Source of the DNA: Dorea_A amylophila
GTDB lineage: Bacteria; Bacillota; Clostridia; Lachnospirales; Lachnospiraceae
DNA: 64,000 bases
Direction of reading: 5' to 3'
Assembly (NCBI RefSeq): GCF_025567265.1
Contig: NZ_JAOQJW010000003.1
Location: forward strand, 1 to 64,000
Part shown: one piece after another, positions 25,560 through 34,219 of the stretch
How the letters are laid out: each line of letters opens with the position of its first letter
Position numbering within the stretch: position 1 is the first letter of the stretch
Made by a program: the position numbers and the translations under genes
Notes under the pieces: model-generated
Told to the model about the DNA's origin: nothing
What the model saw: only the letters and a program-made list of their open reading frames with translations
Database searches by the model: none

Positions 25560-26747
25560 TTATTTTACTTCAATGACCTCAACAGTCTCGATCGCTTGCT
25601 TCATCAGCTCATCAATCTTTTCATTCAGGTTCTCTTCCGAACGCCGGATCACATCAATATTTGGCTTTGTTACCGGATGTTTTGCCACGAAGATCGTACA
25701 GCAGTCTTCGAATGGCTGGATGGATGTCTCGTAAGTATCGATCTTCTCTGACACATCCACGATCTCCTGCTTGTCAAATCCAATCAGCGGACGGTAAACC
25801 GGCATCGTACATACATCATTGGTTGCCGCAAGGCTCTGCATGGTCTGACTTGCCACCTGTCCGATACTCTCACCTGTGATCATACCTAAGCATCCATCTT
25901 CTTTTGCAAAATGCTCTGCAATACGCATCATATATCTTCTCATAATGATCGTCAGTTCATCGTGCGGGCACTGGTCATAGATATAAAGCTGGATGTCAGT
26001 AAAGTTAACTACGTGAAGCTTGATCGGTCCGGAATATTTTGCTACCTTCTTCGCAAGATCCACAACTTTCTGTTTTGCACGCTCACTTGTATACGGCGGT
26101 GCGTGGAAATAGGTTGCTTCAAGACTCACACCACGTTTTGATACCATATATCCTGCAACCGGGCTGTCGATACCGCCGGATAACAGAAGCATCGCCGAAC
26201 CATTGGTTCCAACCGGCATTCCGCCTGCTCCCGGGATGATCTGTGAATATACGTAAATCTCATTTCTTACTTCTACATTGACCATGACATCCGGATGATG
26301 CACATCAACTTTGATTCCGCTCTCCGGAAATGCATACAAAATAGCCTCTCCAAGGTCACGGCTGATCTCCATAGAATTCAATGGGTACGACTTCTTTGCA
26401 CGTCTGGATTCTACTTTGAATGTGAAGTTCTTATCCGGATACATCTCATCCATATATGCCACAACGTCTTTCTTCAGTTCCTCAAATCCTTTATCCTCCA
26501 TACGGACAACCGGACAGATTCCGACCAGACCAAATACCTTTTTCAGATGTTCTACCGTCTCATCATAATCATAATCTCCTTCACAGTCCACATAGATTCT
26601 CGCCTGTGACTTATGCACATCAAACTGTCCGTCCACATCCTTTAATGCATAGCGCACCTGACGTACCAGTGCATCCTCGAACAGATGACGGTTCTTTCCC
26701 TTAATTCCAATCTCTCCATATTTTAATAAAAATGTATGAAATCTCAT
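25560..26747 (-). CDS. thiI: tRNA 4-thiouridine synthetase ThiI
   Basis: It adenylates U8 in tRNA and inserts sulfur to make s4U; in some species it also helps thiamine synthesis. The 395-residue protein has an N-terminal NFLD/THUMP region (ALVRQVRYALKDV...), a PP-loop ATP site LLLSGGIDSPVAGYMVSKRG, and QPFEDCCTIFVAKHPVTKP near the end. There is no C-terminal rhodanese domain, as is usual in Firmicutes, where a dedicated cysteine desulfurase passes the sulfur. That partner is encoded immediately upstream. Confidence 0.96.
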   Translation of the reverse strand: MRFHTFLLKYGEIGIKGKNRHLFEDALVRQVRYALKDVDGQFDVHKSQARIYVDCEGDYDYDETVEHLKKVFGLVGICPVVRMEDKGFEELKKDVVAYMDEMYPDKNFTFKVESRRAKKSYPLNSMEISRDLGEAILYAFPESGIKVDVHHPDVMVNVEVRNEIYVYSQIIPGAGGMPVGTNGSAMLLLSGGIDSPVAGYMVSKRGVSLEATYFHAPPYTSERAKQKVVDLAKKVAKYSGPIKLHVVNFTDIQLYIYDQCPHDELTIIMRRYMMRIAEHFAKEDGCLGMITGESIGQVASQTMQSLAATNDVCTMPVYRPLIGFDKQEIVDVSEKIDTYETSIQPFEDCCTIFVAKHPVTKPNIDVIRRSEENLNEKIDELMKQAIETVEVIEVK

Positions 26748-26792
26748 CTTCTGATTCCTTTCCTGATTTCTTTCTCTTTTATCGTGATCTAC

Positions 26793-27953
26793 TTAATGTC
26801 TGGTATATCTTCTAAGCATCGGTACTATATTATATAGTGCATCGAGCGTATAGTCAATCTCTTCCATCGTAGTAAATTCTGACATACTGAACCTGAGGGT
26901 CGCATCCAGGAACTCCTGCCTTGCGCCGATTCCCTTTAACACACCGCTGATCTGTGGATGATTGGATGCACATGCCGAACCGGATGATACATAGATTCCC
27001 TTATCTTCCAGCGCATGCAGCAATACTTCACTCCGGATACCTGCGATTCCTACACTGATAATATGCGGTGCCGATGTCTCATCATATAATCCGTGGATCG
27101 TCGTATTCTCAATCTTTTCCACGCCTTCGATGAAATGCTGCTTTAGCATCCTCATCTTCTCTACCTTCTTATCCAGGTTGTCGTAAATCGTCTTTGCTGC
27201 CAGGGAAAGTCCTGCGATTCCCGGTACATTTTCTGTTCCGGAACGCATATCATGCTGCTGGCCGCCTCCATAAACGATCGGACGGATCTTTACATTTTCA
27301 CCGATGTATAAAGCACCCACACCCTTCGGTCCGTGGATCTTATGACCACTGACGGAACACATATCTACCTTAAGTTTCTTCGGGTAAATCTTATATTTTC
27401 CAAATCCCTGTACCGCATCGACATGGAATAAAATATCTTTATTATATGCCTTTACGATACTTGCCGCTTCCTGAATCGGCTGGACAGAACCTACCTCATT
27501 ATTCACATACATGATCGATACCAGAATCGTATCTTCACACAGTGCTTCCTGCAGTGCATCCAGACGGATCCTTCCATACTGATCTACCGGAAGATAGGTT
27601 ACACGGAATCCTTCTTCCTCTTCCAGAAAACGCATGGTATTAATGATCGCCGGATGTTCAATAGATGACGTGATCAGGTGGTTGCCTGCACGCTTGTTCG
27701 CCCTTGCTGCACCGATCAATGCCATATTGTCACTTTCGGTACCGCCGGAAGTAAAATACACTTCCTTTTCCTGTACTTTCCATAGTCTTGCAAATGTCTC
27801 TTTTGCTTCTTTTATATATTTTTCTGCTTCCACACCCTTGTTATGCATGGAAGACGGATTGCCATAGTCTTCACACATAACCTTCTGCACCAGTTCCCCG
27901 ACGCTTCGATATGCCATGGTGGTCGCCGAATTATCCAGATATACTTCCTTCAT
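26793..27953 (-). CDS. Cysteine desulfurase (NifS/IscS family), ThiI partner
   Basis: A PLP enzyme that takes sulfur from cysteine as a persulfide. The start is set at MKEVYLDNSATTMAY, with AGGA nine bases upstream; an earlier in-frame start at 27977 adds eight residues from the leader. The PLP lysine is K205 in SVSGHKIHGPKG, and the persulfide cysteine is C328 in YVSSGSACASNH. Also visible are FTSGGTESDN and HVDAVQGFGK. The 386-residue length is normal. It lies directly upstream of thiI, as in B. subtilis nifZ-thiI, so its main client is probably ThiI. Confidence 0.93.
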   Translation of the reverse strand: MKEVYLDNSATTMAYRSVGELVQKVMCEDYGNPSSMHNKGVEAEKYIKEAKETFARLWKVQEKEVYFTSGGTESDNMALIGAARANKRAGNHLITSSIEHPAIINTMRFLEEEEGFRVTYLPVDQYGRIRLDALQEALCEDTILVSIMYVNNEVGSVQPIQEAASIVKAYNKDILFHVDAVQGFGKYKIYPKKLKVDMCSVSGHKIHGPKGVGALYIGENVKIRPIVYGGGQQHDMRSGTENVPGIAGLSLAAKTIYDNLDKKVEKMRMLKQHFIEGVEKIENTTIHGLYDETSAPHIISVGIAGIRSEVLLHALEDKGIYVSSGSACASNHPQISGVLKGIGARQEFLDATLRFSMSEFTTMEEIDYTLDALYNIVPMLRRYTRH

Positions 27954-27998
27954 TTCTTCACTTCCTGTACTCTTCATTCTTAGTATTAGATTATGTCT

Positions 27999-28736
27999 CT
28001 ACCCTTCCAGATGGAACATCAGAACCGAAAGCATTGTAAGTCCGGCCGTCTCTGTCCGTAAGATTCTCTTCCCAAGTGTCAGCGGCTCTGCCCCGGCTTT
28101 CACAGCCTGTTCTACTTCTTCTTTCTCAAAGCCGCCTTCCGGTCCGATAAAGATGCCGACCGACTGCCCCGGCCGGATCTCTGCAATGATCTGCTTCGTC
28201 TCTTCCATGCCTTCTGCCAGTTCATACGGGATCAGGACAACATCCAGTTCCTCTGCATACTTCAGGGCCTGTGCATAAGTACACACTTCTCCCACTGCCG
28301 GGATAATGCCTCTTCCTGCCTGCTTTGCCGCACTGACTGCGATCTGCTGCCAGCGTTCGACCTTCTTTTTTGCTTTCTTTGCATCCAGCTTTACCACTGC
28401 ACGCTTCGTTGCCACCGGAATCACCTGGTATACACCCAGTTCCACCGCTTTCTGCACGATCAGTTCCATCTTGTCCTGTTTTGGGAGCCCCTGAAACAGA
28501 TAGATTTTTGACGGAAGTTCGCTCTCATCCTTCTTTTTCTCCAGAATCTTAAGTACCGCCATGTCTTCTTCGTAAGATTCCACCACACACACATAGAGCC
28601 ACCCGTCACCGTCCCCAATGGTCAGTTCCTCGCCGGTCTTCATACGGAGCACATTCTTCATATGATTGACGTCACTGCCTTCTACATAGATTTTTTCTTC
28701 CCTCACCTGTTCCGGTGATACAAAAAAATGCTGCAT
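27999..28736 (-). CDS. rsmE: 16S rRNA m3U1498 methyltransferase RsmE
   Basis: A SPOUT-fold methyltransferase modifying U1498 of 16S rRNA. The 245-residue protein has the N-terminal PUA-like half (MQHFFVSPEQVREEKIYVEG) and the C-terminal knotted domain with KMELIVQKAVELGVYQVIPV, ERWQQIAVSAAKQAGRGIIP, GIFIGPEGGFEKEEVEQA and LGKRILRTETAGL, all RsmE signatures. Its ATG lies ten bases after prmA's stop, so the two are co-transcribed. Confidence 0.96.
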   Translation of the reverse strand: MQHFFVSPEQVREEKIYVEGSDVNHMKNVLRMKTGEELTIGDGDGWLYVCVVESYEEDMAVLKILEKKKDESELPSKIYLFQGLPKQDKMELIVQKAVELGVYQVIPVATKRAVVKLDAKKAKKKVERWQQIAVSAAKQAGRGIIPAVGEVCTYAQALKYAEELDVVLIPYELAEGMEETKQIIAEIRPGQSVGIFIGPEGGFEKEEVEQAVKAGAEPLTLGKRILRTETAGLTMLSVLMFHLEG

Positions 28737-28746
28737 ATCAGATCCT

Positions 28747-29700
28747 CTAATTCTTTCTTGCTGTTACAGATACCCACTCACCCTGGTGATTGACTTCCAG
28801 GACTTCCAGACCTGCCTCCTTCACAGCTTTTACTACCACATCTTCTTTGTCTTCGATGATTCCACTCGTGATATAGATACCGCCTTTTTTCATCTGATGA
28901 ATGATCACAGGTGTCAGCGGCACCAGTACATCTGCCAGAATATTTGCTGCTACAATATCATATTTTTCATATCCCACCTTGTCCTGTACTGCTTTATCAT
29001 CAATGATGTTACCGATCATGACTTCATACTGATCTCTGCTGATTCCGTTATTGTCCATATTCTCATATGTTGCATCGATCGCACACGGATCCAGATCCGT
29101 TCCTACGGAATGCTTTGCGCCGAACTTCAATGCCAGCATTCCAAGGATTCCGCTTCCACATCCTACATCTAAGATTTCTGTATCCTCTGTCACATATTTC
29201 TTAAGCTGACGGATGCAGAGCTGTGTTGTCTCATGCATACCGGTTCCGAATGCTGTACCCGGATCGATATGGATCACCATCTTGTCACTGTCCTTCGCCT
29301 CGACATTTTCCCATGAAGGAATGACAAGAATGTCATCAATATAGAACTGATGGAAATACTGTTTCCAGTTATTCACCCAGTCTACATCCTCTGTCTGTGA
29401 TTCTTCAATCGTACATTCCCCTACATTCAGGTAACTTCTCATCTCTTCCAATTCCTGTCTGACTTTCAGTAACAGTTCCTGTTTGTCTACATCTTCGTCC
29501 AGATAGAATGTCAGATATGCACATCCATCATCTTCCGGTATATCCGGCAGGATGTCTACGAACATCTGCTCTTTGTCAGACTGGGTGAGCGGAATCTTGT
29601 CCTCGATCTGCACTCCTTCGATTCCAAGATCTGCAAGCATGCTGCTGACGATATCTTCTGCCTCTGTCGTCGTCTTCAGGCGAAACTGATTCCATTTCAT
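28747..29700 (-). CDS. prmA: Ribosomal protein L11 methyltransferase PrmA
   Basis: It trimethylates ribosomal protein L11 using SAM. The 317-residue protein has an N-terminal substrate-binding region starting MKWNQFRLKTTTEAED, then the Rossmann core with DPGTAFGTGMHETTQLC, ILDVGCGSGILGMLALKFGA (SAM site), DLDPCAIDAT and NILADVLVPLTP. The PrmA pattern is clear. AAAGGAG lies eight bases before the ATG. First gene of prmA-rsmE. Confidence 0.96.
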   Translation of the reverse strand: MKWNQFRLKTTTEAEDIVSSMLADLGIEGVQIEDKIPLTQSDKEQMFVDILPDIPEDDGCAYLTFYLDEDVDKQELLLKVRQELEEMRSYLNVGECTIEESQTEDVDWVNNWKQYFHQFYIDDILVIPSWENVEAKDSDKMVIHIDPGTAFGTGMHETTQLCIRQLKKYVTEDTEILDVGCGSGILGMLALKFGAKHSVGTDLDPCAIDATYENMDNNGISRDQYEVMIGNIIDDKAVQDKVGYEKYDIVAANILADVLVPLTPVIIHQMKKGGIYITSGIIEDKEDVVVKAVKEAGLEVLEVNHQGEWVSVTARKN

Positions 29701-30041
29701 ATATATTCTCCTTTATGTCATCTTATATTTTTTACGTTCATTCATCGTATATGCTGCTCTTATATGCGTTATATCCGCAATCCTCCCAGTATCCATATAC
29801 ATTGTTTATTCTAACACCTGTGCCGTTTAAAGTAAATGTACTTCTTTTGTTAAAACTCCGTTAAGAAATTAACGTATTCTGTTCAGACCGTGTTAAGAAG
29901 CCCGTTCTTCTCTTTCACTGCCTTGCCAAAATGCATACAATGTATCCGGAAGCAAAATTCCATATCATATTTACACAAAAGCTGCCACATTGGGTTCTTT
30001 GAGATCTCCCGGCGGCGAACATCAGCAAGGAGGACTTTTTT
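29701..30041. other. Divergent intergenic region, prmA to small membrane gene
   Basis: This 341-base stretch has the prmA promoter (29808-29836), a long prmA leader, a palindrome CGTTAA-GAAA-TTAACG (29859-29874) and a TACAAT (29936-29941) that could be the -10 for the plus-strand small gene, though its -35 is poor. A TGTTAAGAAG copy lies near the palindrome. I see no tRNA, riboswitch fold or longer ORF. Confidence 0.5.
29808..29836 (-). promoter_or_regulatory. Promoter of prmA-rsmE
   Basis: The minus strand shows TTTACT (29831-29836), a 17-base spacer and TAGAAT (29808-29813). It leaves a leader of about 100 bases before prmA. Confidence 0.5.
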
Positions 30042-30185
30042 ATGAATATTGGTATTTTAATTCTTATGATCATCGGCGGAGGTGTCGGCGTACTGTCGTC
30101 TCTTTATATTGCACTCAGTTTTCCGGCAGTCATTATCTGGAAAATTTTCCGTAAGATCCGCCACGGATATAAACTTACATATTAA
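30042..30185 (+). CDS. 47-residue membrane protein
   Basis: A short ORF preceded by a perfect AAGGAGG with eight bases to the ATG. It encodes 47 residues: a hydrophobic helix from about residue 3 to 33 (MNIGILILMIIGGGVGVLSS then LYIALSFPAVIIWKIF) and a short basic tail (RKIRHGYKLTY). Positively charged residues only at the C-terminus point to one or two membrane passes with the tail in the cytoplasm. The excellent ribosome binding site and hydrophobic, positively tailed composition argue that it is real. It lies in the opposite direction to both neighbours and its stop is ten bases from the convergent MoxR gene's stop. Function unknown; a membrane regulator or small toxin-like protein are both possible. 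Confidence 0.7.
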   Translation: MNIGILILMIIGGGVGVLSSLYIALSFPAVIIWKIFRKIRHGYKLTY

Positions 30186-30195
30186 ATTTTAACCA

Positions 30196-31698
30196 TTATT
30201 TTACGGCAGTGTTCAGATCCTGTTCGATCTCATCCATTTCGGACAGGATCTCTTCCTGTTGTTTGTCAAATAACAATTTCTTATTGTACTGATAATACTT
30301 GTCGCAGTCATTTTCCTTCAGGAACTGAATACTGTAATAATTCGTGTTAAGCTCTGTCACGAAAGAGACCATCTCCTGACTGTCTCCGAATGCATCTTCC
30401 ATGAACTCAAATGCGTGTTCCAGCGCAGCAAGTGTATGCTCTGTCAGTTCTTCCCGCCCTGCCACTTCATTGCCAAACAATTCCTTTACACGTTCAAATG
30501 CTGCTTCTCCATCCAGATGTTCCTCTTTCGTAAGCTGTTCATAGGATTCCAGCGTATCCAGTACCTGTTTGCGTACATGATCTTCCTGCTTTGTCATCTG
30601 CTCTTCTTTCCGGAGTTTTTCGTACTTGTCCCTCGATTCACAGACTACAAGATCGATCTGCAGATTGGATCTTAATAACTTCAGATATTCATATAAGATC
30701 GTCACAAACCGGTCTTTCAGAAAATAATCTTTAAAGCAAGTTCCCAGTCTTCCGATCAGCATGTTAACTACACTGAGACGCTCATCAAACGCCGCATACT
30801 GCAGTCTTTCCAAAGTGTCCTTTGTATAGACACCTTCGATGATCTTCTCAAGTCCGTAATCTTTCTTGTATTTTCTGTACAGTTCCAGATAATTCGCAAA
30901 ATCCTTTGCAATCTTCCAGTGCTGAATGTACTGATGAACGACCTCTCTGTCTGCTTTCTTTCCCAGCTTCTCATATGTCTTCAGAAGCTGGGAGAGATCT
31001 TCCCATCCTCTGGCCGTTGCAAAGACTCTTCCGTCTACTGTCGTCTCCATGCGATAGAAATAATCTCTGCGGATCTCCAAATATGCAAGGATTGCCGGAT
31101 GGATATCTGCCTGATATGCGTATTCTTTCCAGACATCATAATTCACATCCACATCGATCTTCTTGATACGATCGAGCGTCACCACATCAAAATCGCGAAC
31201 CGACTTATTATATTCCGGCGGATTGCCTGCTGCCACGATGATCCAGCCTTCCGGGATCTTCTGATTGCCGAACATCTTACACTGCAAGAACTGCAGCATC
31301 GTCGGTGCCAGCGTCTCTGACACACAGTTGATCTCATCGATGAAGAGGATTCCTTCTTTTAATCCGGTCTCTTCCATCTTATCGTATATTGAGGCAATAA
31401 TCTCACTCATCGTATATTCGGTAACAGAATATTCTTTTCCGCTATATACTTTCTTTTCAATAAATGGCAGTCCCACCGCACTCTGTCTGGTGTGGTGCGT
31501 AATCGTATATGCCACAAGCGCCACTTTACACTCTTTGGCCACCTGTTCCATGACCTGAGTCTTTCCGATTCCCGGAGGCCCCATCAAAAGAATCGGTCTC
31601 TGTCTGATCTGTGGAATCATATAATCCCCGAACTCATCTTTGGCAAGATATGCCTCAATGGAATCTTTGATTTCTTTCTTTGCTCGCTTTATATCCAT
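30196..31698 (-). CDS. MoxR-family AAA+ ATPase
   Basis: A MoxR-type chaperone ATPase of 500 residues. Walker A is LLMGPPGIGKT at 37-47, Walker B is GILFIDEINCVSE, and sensor 1 is IIVAAGNPPEYN. The C-terminal part (from about 260) is a long helical region rich in Lys and Glu. MoxR ATPases typically pair with a von Willebrand A-domain protein encoded next to them and remodel or load cofactors on target complexes. Here the VWA gene lies directly upstream on the same strand (34-base gap) and an LRR gene lies upstream of that. The target is unknown. Confidence 0.9.
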   Translation of the reverse strand: MDIKRAKKEIKDSIEAYLAKDEFGDYMIPQIRQRPILLMGPPGIGKTQVMEQVAKECKVALVAYTITHHTRQSAVGLPFIEKKVYSGKEYSVTEYTMSEIIASIYDKMEETGLKEGILFIDEINCVSETLAPTMLQFLQCKMFGNQKIPEGWIIVAAGNPPEYNKSVRDFDVVTLDRIKKIDVDVNYDVWKEYAYQADIHPAILAYLEIRRDYFYRMETTVDGRVFATARGWEDLSQLLKTYEKLGKKADREVVHQYIQHWKIAKDFANYLELYRKYKKDYGLEKIIEGVYTKDTLERLQYAAFDERLSVVNMLIGRLGTCFKDYFLKDRFVTILYEYLKLLRSNLQIDLVVCESRDKYEKLRKEEQMTKQEDHVRKQVLDTLESYEQLTKEEHLDGEAAFERVKELFGNEVAGREELTEHTLAALEHAFEFMEDAFGDSQEMVSFVTELNTNYYSIQFLKENDCDKYYQYNKKLLFDKQQEEILSEMDEIEQDLNTAVK

Positions 31699-31732
31699 TT
31701 ATTTTCTTTCCTCCATGTATTTCAACATTTCC

Positions 31733-33100
31733 TTAAAAGTCCTGCCCTTCTTCCAGAATGATCTTGATCGCCCACGGCGGGACATCCACATCTTCATATT
31801 CTTCCTCCATGAACACAAATGCCGTCTCATAGACCGGGCGCTTCGCCGGATAGATTCCACGTCCGTCCGTAAAATAGATCATCCCCCGCAGATGTTCAAA
31901 TGCATGCTGCCGGATCATTTCATCCACATAGGCAAATGCCGGGCGAAAATCCGTTCCGCCTTCGCCTTTTAATTCTAACTTCTCCATATAAGATTTCAAT
32001 TCTTCCTCACAGGTGATCTTCTGATCCGTCTGGATCTGGTCGTCACACTGGATGATGTGAATATTCACCTTTCTAAAAAAACTGTCGTTCTCACTCAGCA
32101 CACCGTATGTCTCTTCCAGGAACTTTTTCACCAAATCTCCCGAACACGACATCGACGTGTCGATCACAATCACAAACTCCTCAACTTTTTGAATTTCCTT
32201 CCACTCCTGCGGCTCGATCAATGGCATATTGCCGTATAAAGACAATCCATAACTGTAAAAATTATAATCAAACGAATCCGGATCTACCGTCATCTCTTCT
32301 TTTAATACGGAAAACTTCCGTAAGAATTCCCGGTAATCCATCCGTTCCCGGTTCTCGACCTTCACCTGATCGATCAGACCACCCGAACTTTCCGATGCCT
32401 CTTTGGAAAATGTCTCCATCTCCGTCTCCATACGTTCGCTGATGTCCTGCCACTGATTCTCAATCTGACTCTGCTTTTTCTTATCCACGTCTTTTGGCCA
32501 ATAGCTGTGATCATCCACACGGAAGTCTGACTCTAACTGTCCAAGTTTCGTTTCCGGGAATTCTTCTTTCTTCAGCACTTCATATACCCGTTCTGCCGTC
32601 AGTGTCTTCATTTCCTTCTTCAGCATCCGGTACATCTCTCTTCTCGGAAGAGACCTGGCCTTCATCACACAGCGGTACTGAAGCCCGTCGATGATGGATT
32701 CTGCCACAATGTCGCAGGCCAGATGATAAATCCGCTCTTCTCTTCCCTTTCTCCGGAGCATATGCCGGAAGATACCATGCAGTACCAGATGCAGATAGAT
32801 CCGGTTCACCATAACGCGGTCTTCCCGGAACAATCCCCCCAGATACTGCGGATCATAATAAAGGTACAGTCCATCCGTTCCCATGCCGTCCACACCAGTA
32901 TCCGGTATAAATGGCATGCACGACAATGCAACGTCCAGGAAACGCATCTTCATATAAAGCTCATTTCTTGCCGTGATCAGGATCTTTCGGCTGACAGACT
33001 CCATACGCTCCTGCATGGCAGTTGACTGTGACACAGCCTCTGGTTCTGTTGTTTCTTTCTTTATTTCTTCATTTTTTATACGTCTCTTCGTATCTGCCAT
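31733..33100 (-). CDS. DUF2201-like metallopeptidase-type protein with C-terminal VWA domain
   Basis: A 455-residue soluble protein. The N-terminal half (about 45-230) resembles DUF2201/putative metallopeptidase N-terminal regions (LHLVLHGIFRHMLRRK). The canonical HExxH is not intact there, as it reads HLVLHGIFRH, so catalysis is doubtful. The C-terminal VWA domain has a complete metal-ion site: DTSMSCS, then GEGGTDFRP, then YFTDGRG. Pairing of a VWA protein with a MoxR ATPase is a recurring theme (for example RavA-ViaA and CoxD-CoxE). It lies 21 bases after the LRR gene and 34 before the MoxR gene. Confidence 0.85.
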   Translation of the reverse strand: MADTKRRIKNEEIKKETTEPEAVSQSTAMQERMESVSRKILITARNELYMKMRFLDVALSCMPFIPDTGVDGMGTDGLYLYYDPQYLGGLFREDRVMVNRIYLHLVLHGIFRHMLRRKGREERIYHLACDIVAESIIDGLQYRCVMKARSLPRREMYRMLKKEMKTLTAERVYEVLKKEEFPETKLGQLESDFRVDDHSYWPKDVDKKKQSQIENQWQDISERMETEMETFSKEASESSGGLIDQVKVENRERMDYREFLRKFSVLKEEMTVDPDSFDYNFYSYGLSLYGNMPLIEPQEWKEIQKVEEFVIVIDTSMSCSGDLVKKFLEETYGVLSENDSFFRKVNIHIIQCDDQIQTDQKITCEEELKSYMEKLELKGEGGTDFRPAFAYVDEMIRQHAFEHLRGMIYFTDGRGIYPAKRPVYETAFVFMEEEYEDVDVPPWAIKIILEEGQDF

Positions 33101-33121
33101 ATGATTTTCCGCTTTTTCTCC

Positions 33122-34114
33122 TTACAATTCAAACGTCTTTTTCTTCTTCGGGAACAACTCTTTTCTGACATCCATAAGCACACTCAGACTTTCCGTCCTG
33201 TTCCCCTCTGCCGCTACATCCATACCTTTCTGTAAAGACGGTTCACTCCACAGCTTCTTCTGCTCCAGGAACCGGATTCCTTCTATATCTTCTCTCTTTA
33301 CCAGATACGCTGCCACCGTTTCCATATGCTTCCGTATGTATGTTTTGTAGACATTTTTGTTCTTCTCCGACAATTCCTCCGGGAAACGCAGACGGTCCAG
33401 TGCAAGCTCCACCGCCGTCTCTTCTGTATCCTCCGCAACCGTATGATAGAACATCTCATCATATTTCTTATAATCTAATTCCCGGTTATAAAAGCACTGG
33501 CGGTAATATCCTCCCGCACCGTGGTGGTGCGTCTCCAAGATTCTTGCCGGCGTATTCTCTACTGCTTCTTCATAGTGTTCCGGGAAAAGGATTCTGGCTT
33601 CCCACATCTGTCCATCTGTACAGTTTTTTTCTTCACCTGCATCATATCGCCAACTGTATCCATACAGATTTACACGGATCTGATAGCGCATCTCTTCCAC
33701 AATGGATTTTAGACAACTTTTCTTCCCCTCACGGAAATAAATCTCTACTTCCGTCAGACGACAACCCGTCAATGCACCTCCACCCATATCGAGCAGTTGA
33801 TTCCCCAGAATCAGTTTTTTCAGGTTCCTGCACCGGTAGAATGCGTAACGACCGACTTCTTTTAACGCTTCCGGCAGCCAGATCTCTTCCACTTCCAGAT
33901 TCCTGGCAAATGCATAGTCATCCAGTGCGGTCACAGCTTCGCCTTCTATCTCATCCGGCAGGACCACGTAACTGTCCGTCCCGGAATATTCTGTGATCAT
34001 CATGCCCTTCGCTGTCTTTTTATACCGGATCTCCGGCGTGATCATATTGTCCTGCTTTTTATTCTTTACCTGTTCATTTATTTTTTCATCCATATTCCAT
34101 TCATTTCCGTCCAT
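33122..34114 (-). CDS. Leucine-rich-repeat (BspA-like) protein of the MoxR operon
   Basis: A 330-residue protein with no signal peptide or membrane helix, so it is probably cytoplasmic. The first 130 residues contain BspA/LRR_5-type repeats (YVVLPDEIEGEAVTALDDYAF and EEIWLPEALKEVGRYAFYRCRNLKKLILG). The remainder is a helix-rich region of unknown type, rich in Glu, Lys and Tyr, containing an ETHHHGAGGYYRQC segment. It is the first gene of a three-gene operon with the VWA and MoxR genes. LRRs usually bind proteins, so a substrate-recognition or partner role for the MoxR-VWA pair is a reasonable guess. Confidence 0.8.
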   Translation of the reverse strand: MDGNEWNMDEKINEQVKNKKQDNMITPEIRYKKTAKGMMITEYSGTDSYVVLPDEIEGEAVTALDDYAFARNLEVEEIWLPEALKEVGRYAFYRCRNLKKLILGNQLLDMGGGALTGCRLTEVEIYFREGKKSCLKSIVEEMRYQIRVNLYGYSWRYDAGEEKNCTDGQMWEARILFPEHYEEAVENTPARILETHHHGAGGYYRQCFYNRELDYKKYDEMFYHTVAEDTEETAVELALDRLRFPEELSEKNKNVYKTYIRKHMETVAAYLVKREDIEGIRFLEQKKLWSEPSLQKGMDVAAEGNRTESLSVLMDVRKELFPKKKKTFEL

Positions 34115-34129
34115 TTTTCTTTCTTCCCT

Positions 34130-34158
34130 ATACTACTATGATTCCCTGCTATTTGCAA
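34130..34158 (-). promoter_or_regulatory. Promoter of the LRR-VWA-MoxR operon
   Basis: The minus strand shows TTGCAA (34153-34158), a 17-base spacer and TAGTAT (34130-34135). It is just upstream of the LRR gene and overlaps the divergent region to pdaA. Confidence 0.45.
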
Positions 34159-34219
34159 GGCAGGTCATAACTTTGCATTCGCTGCATATATATGAACAAA
34201 TGATTCTTGCGGAGTTCTT

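Noticed and set aside
31733..33100. Active zinc metallopeptidase in the VWA protein
   Set aside because: The candidate site reads HLVLHGIFRH, which lacks the glutamate of HExxH, so peptidase activity is not supported.
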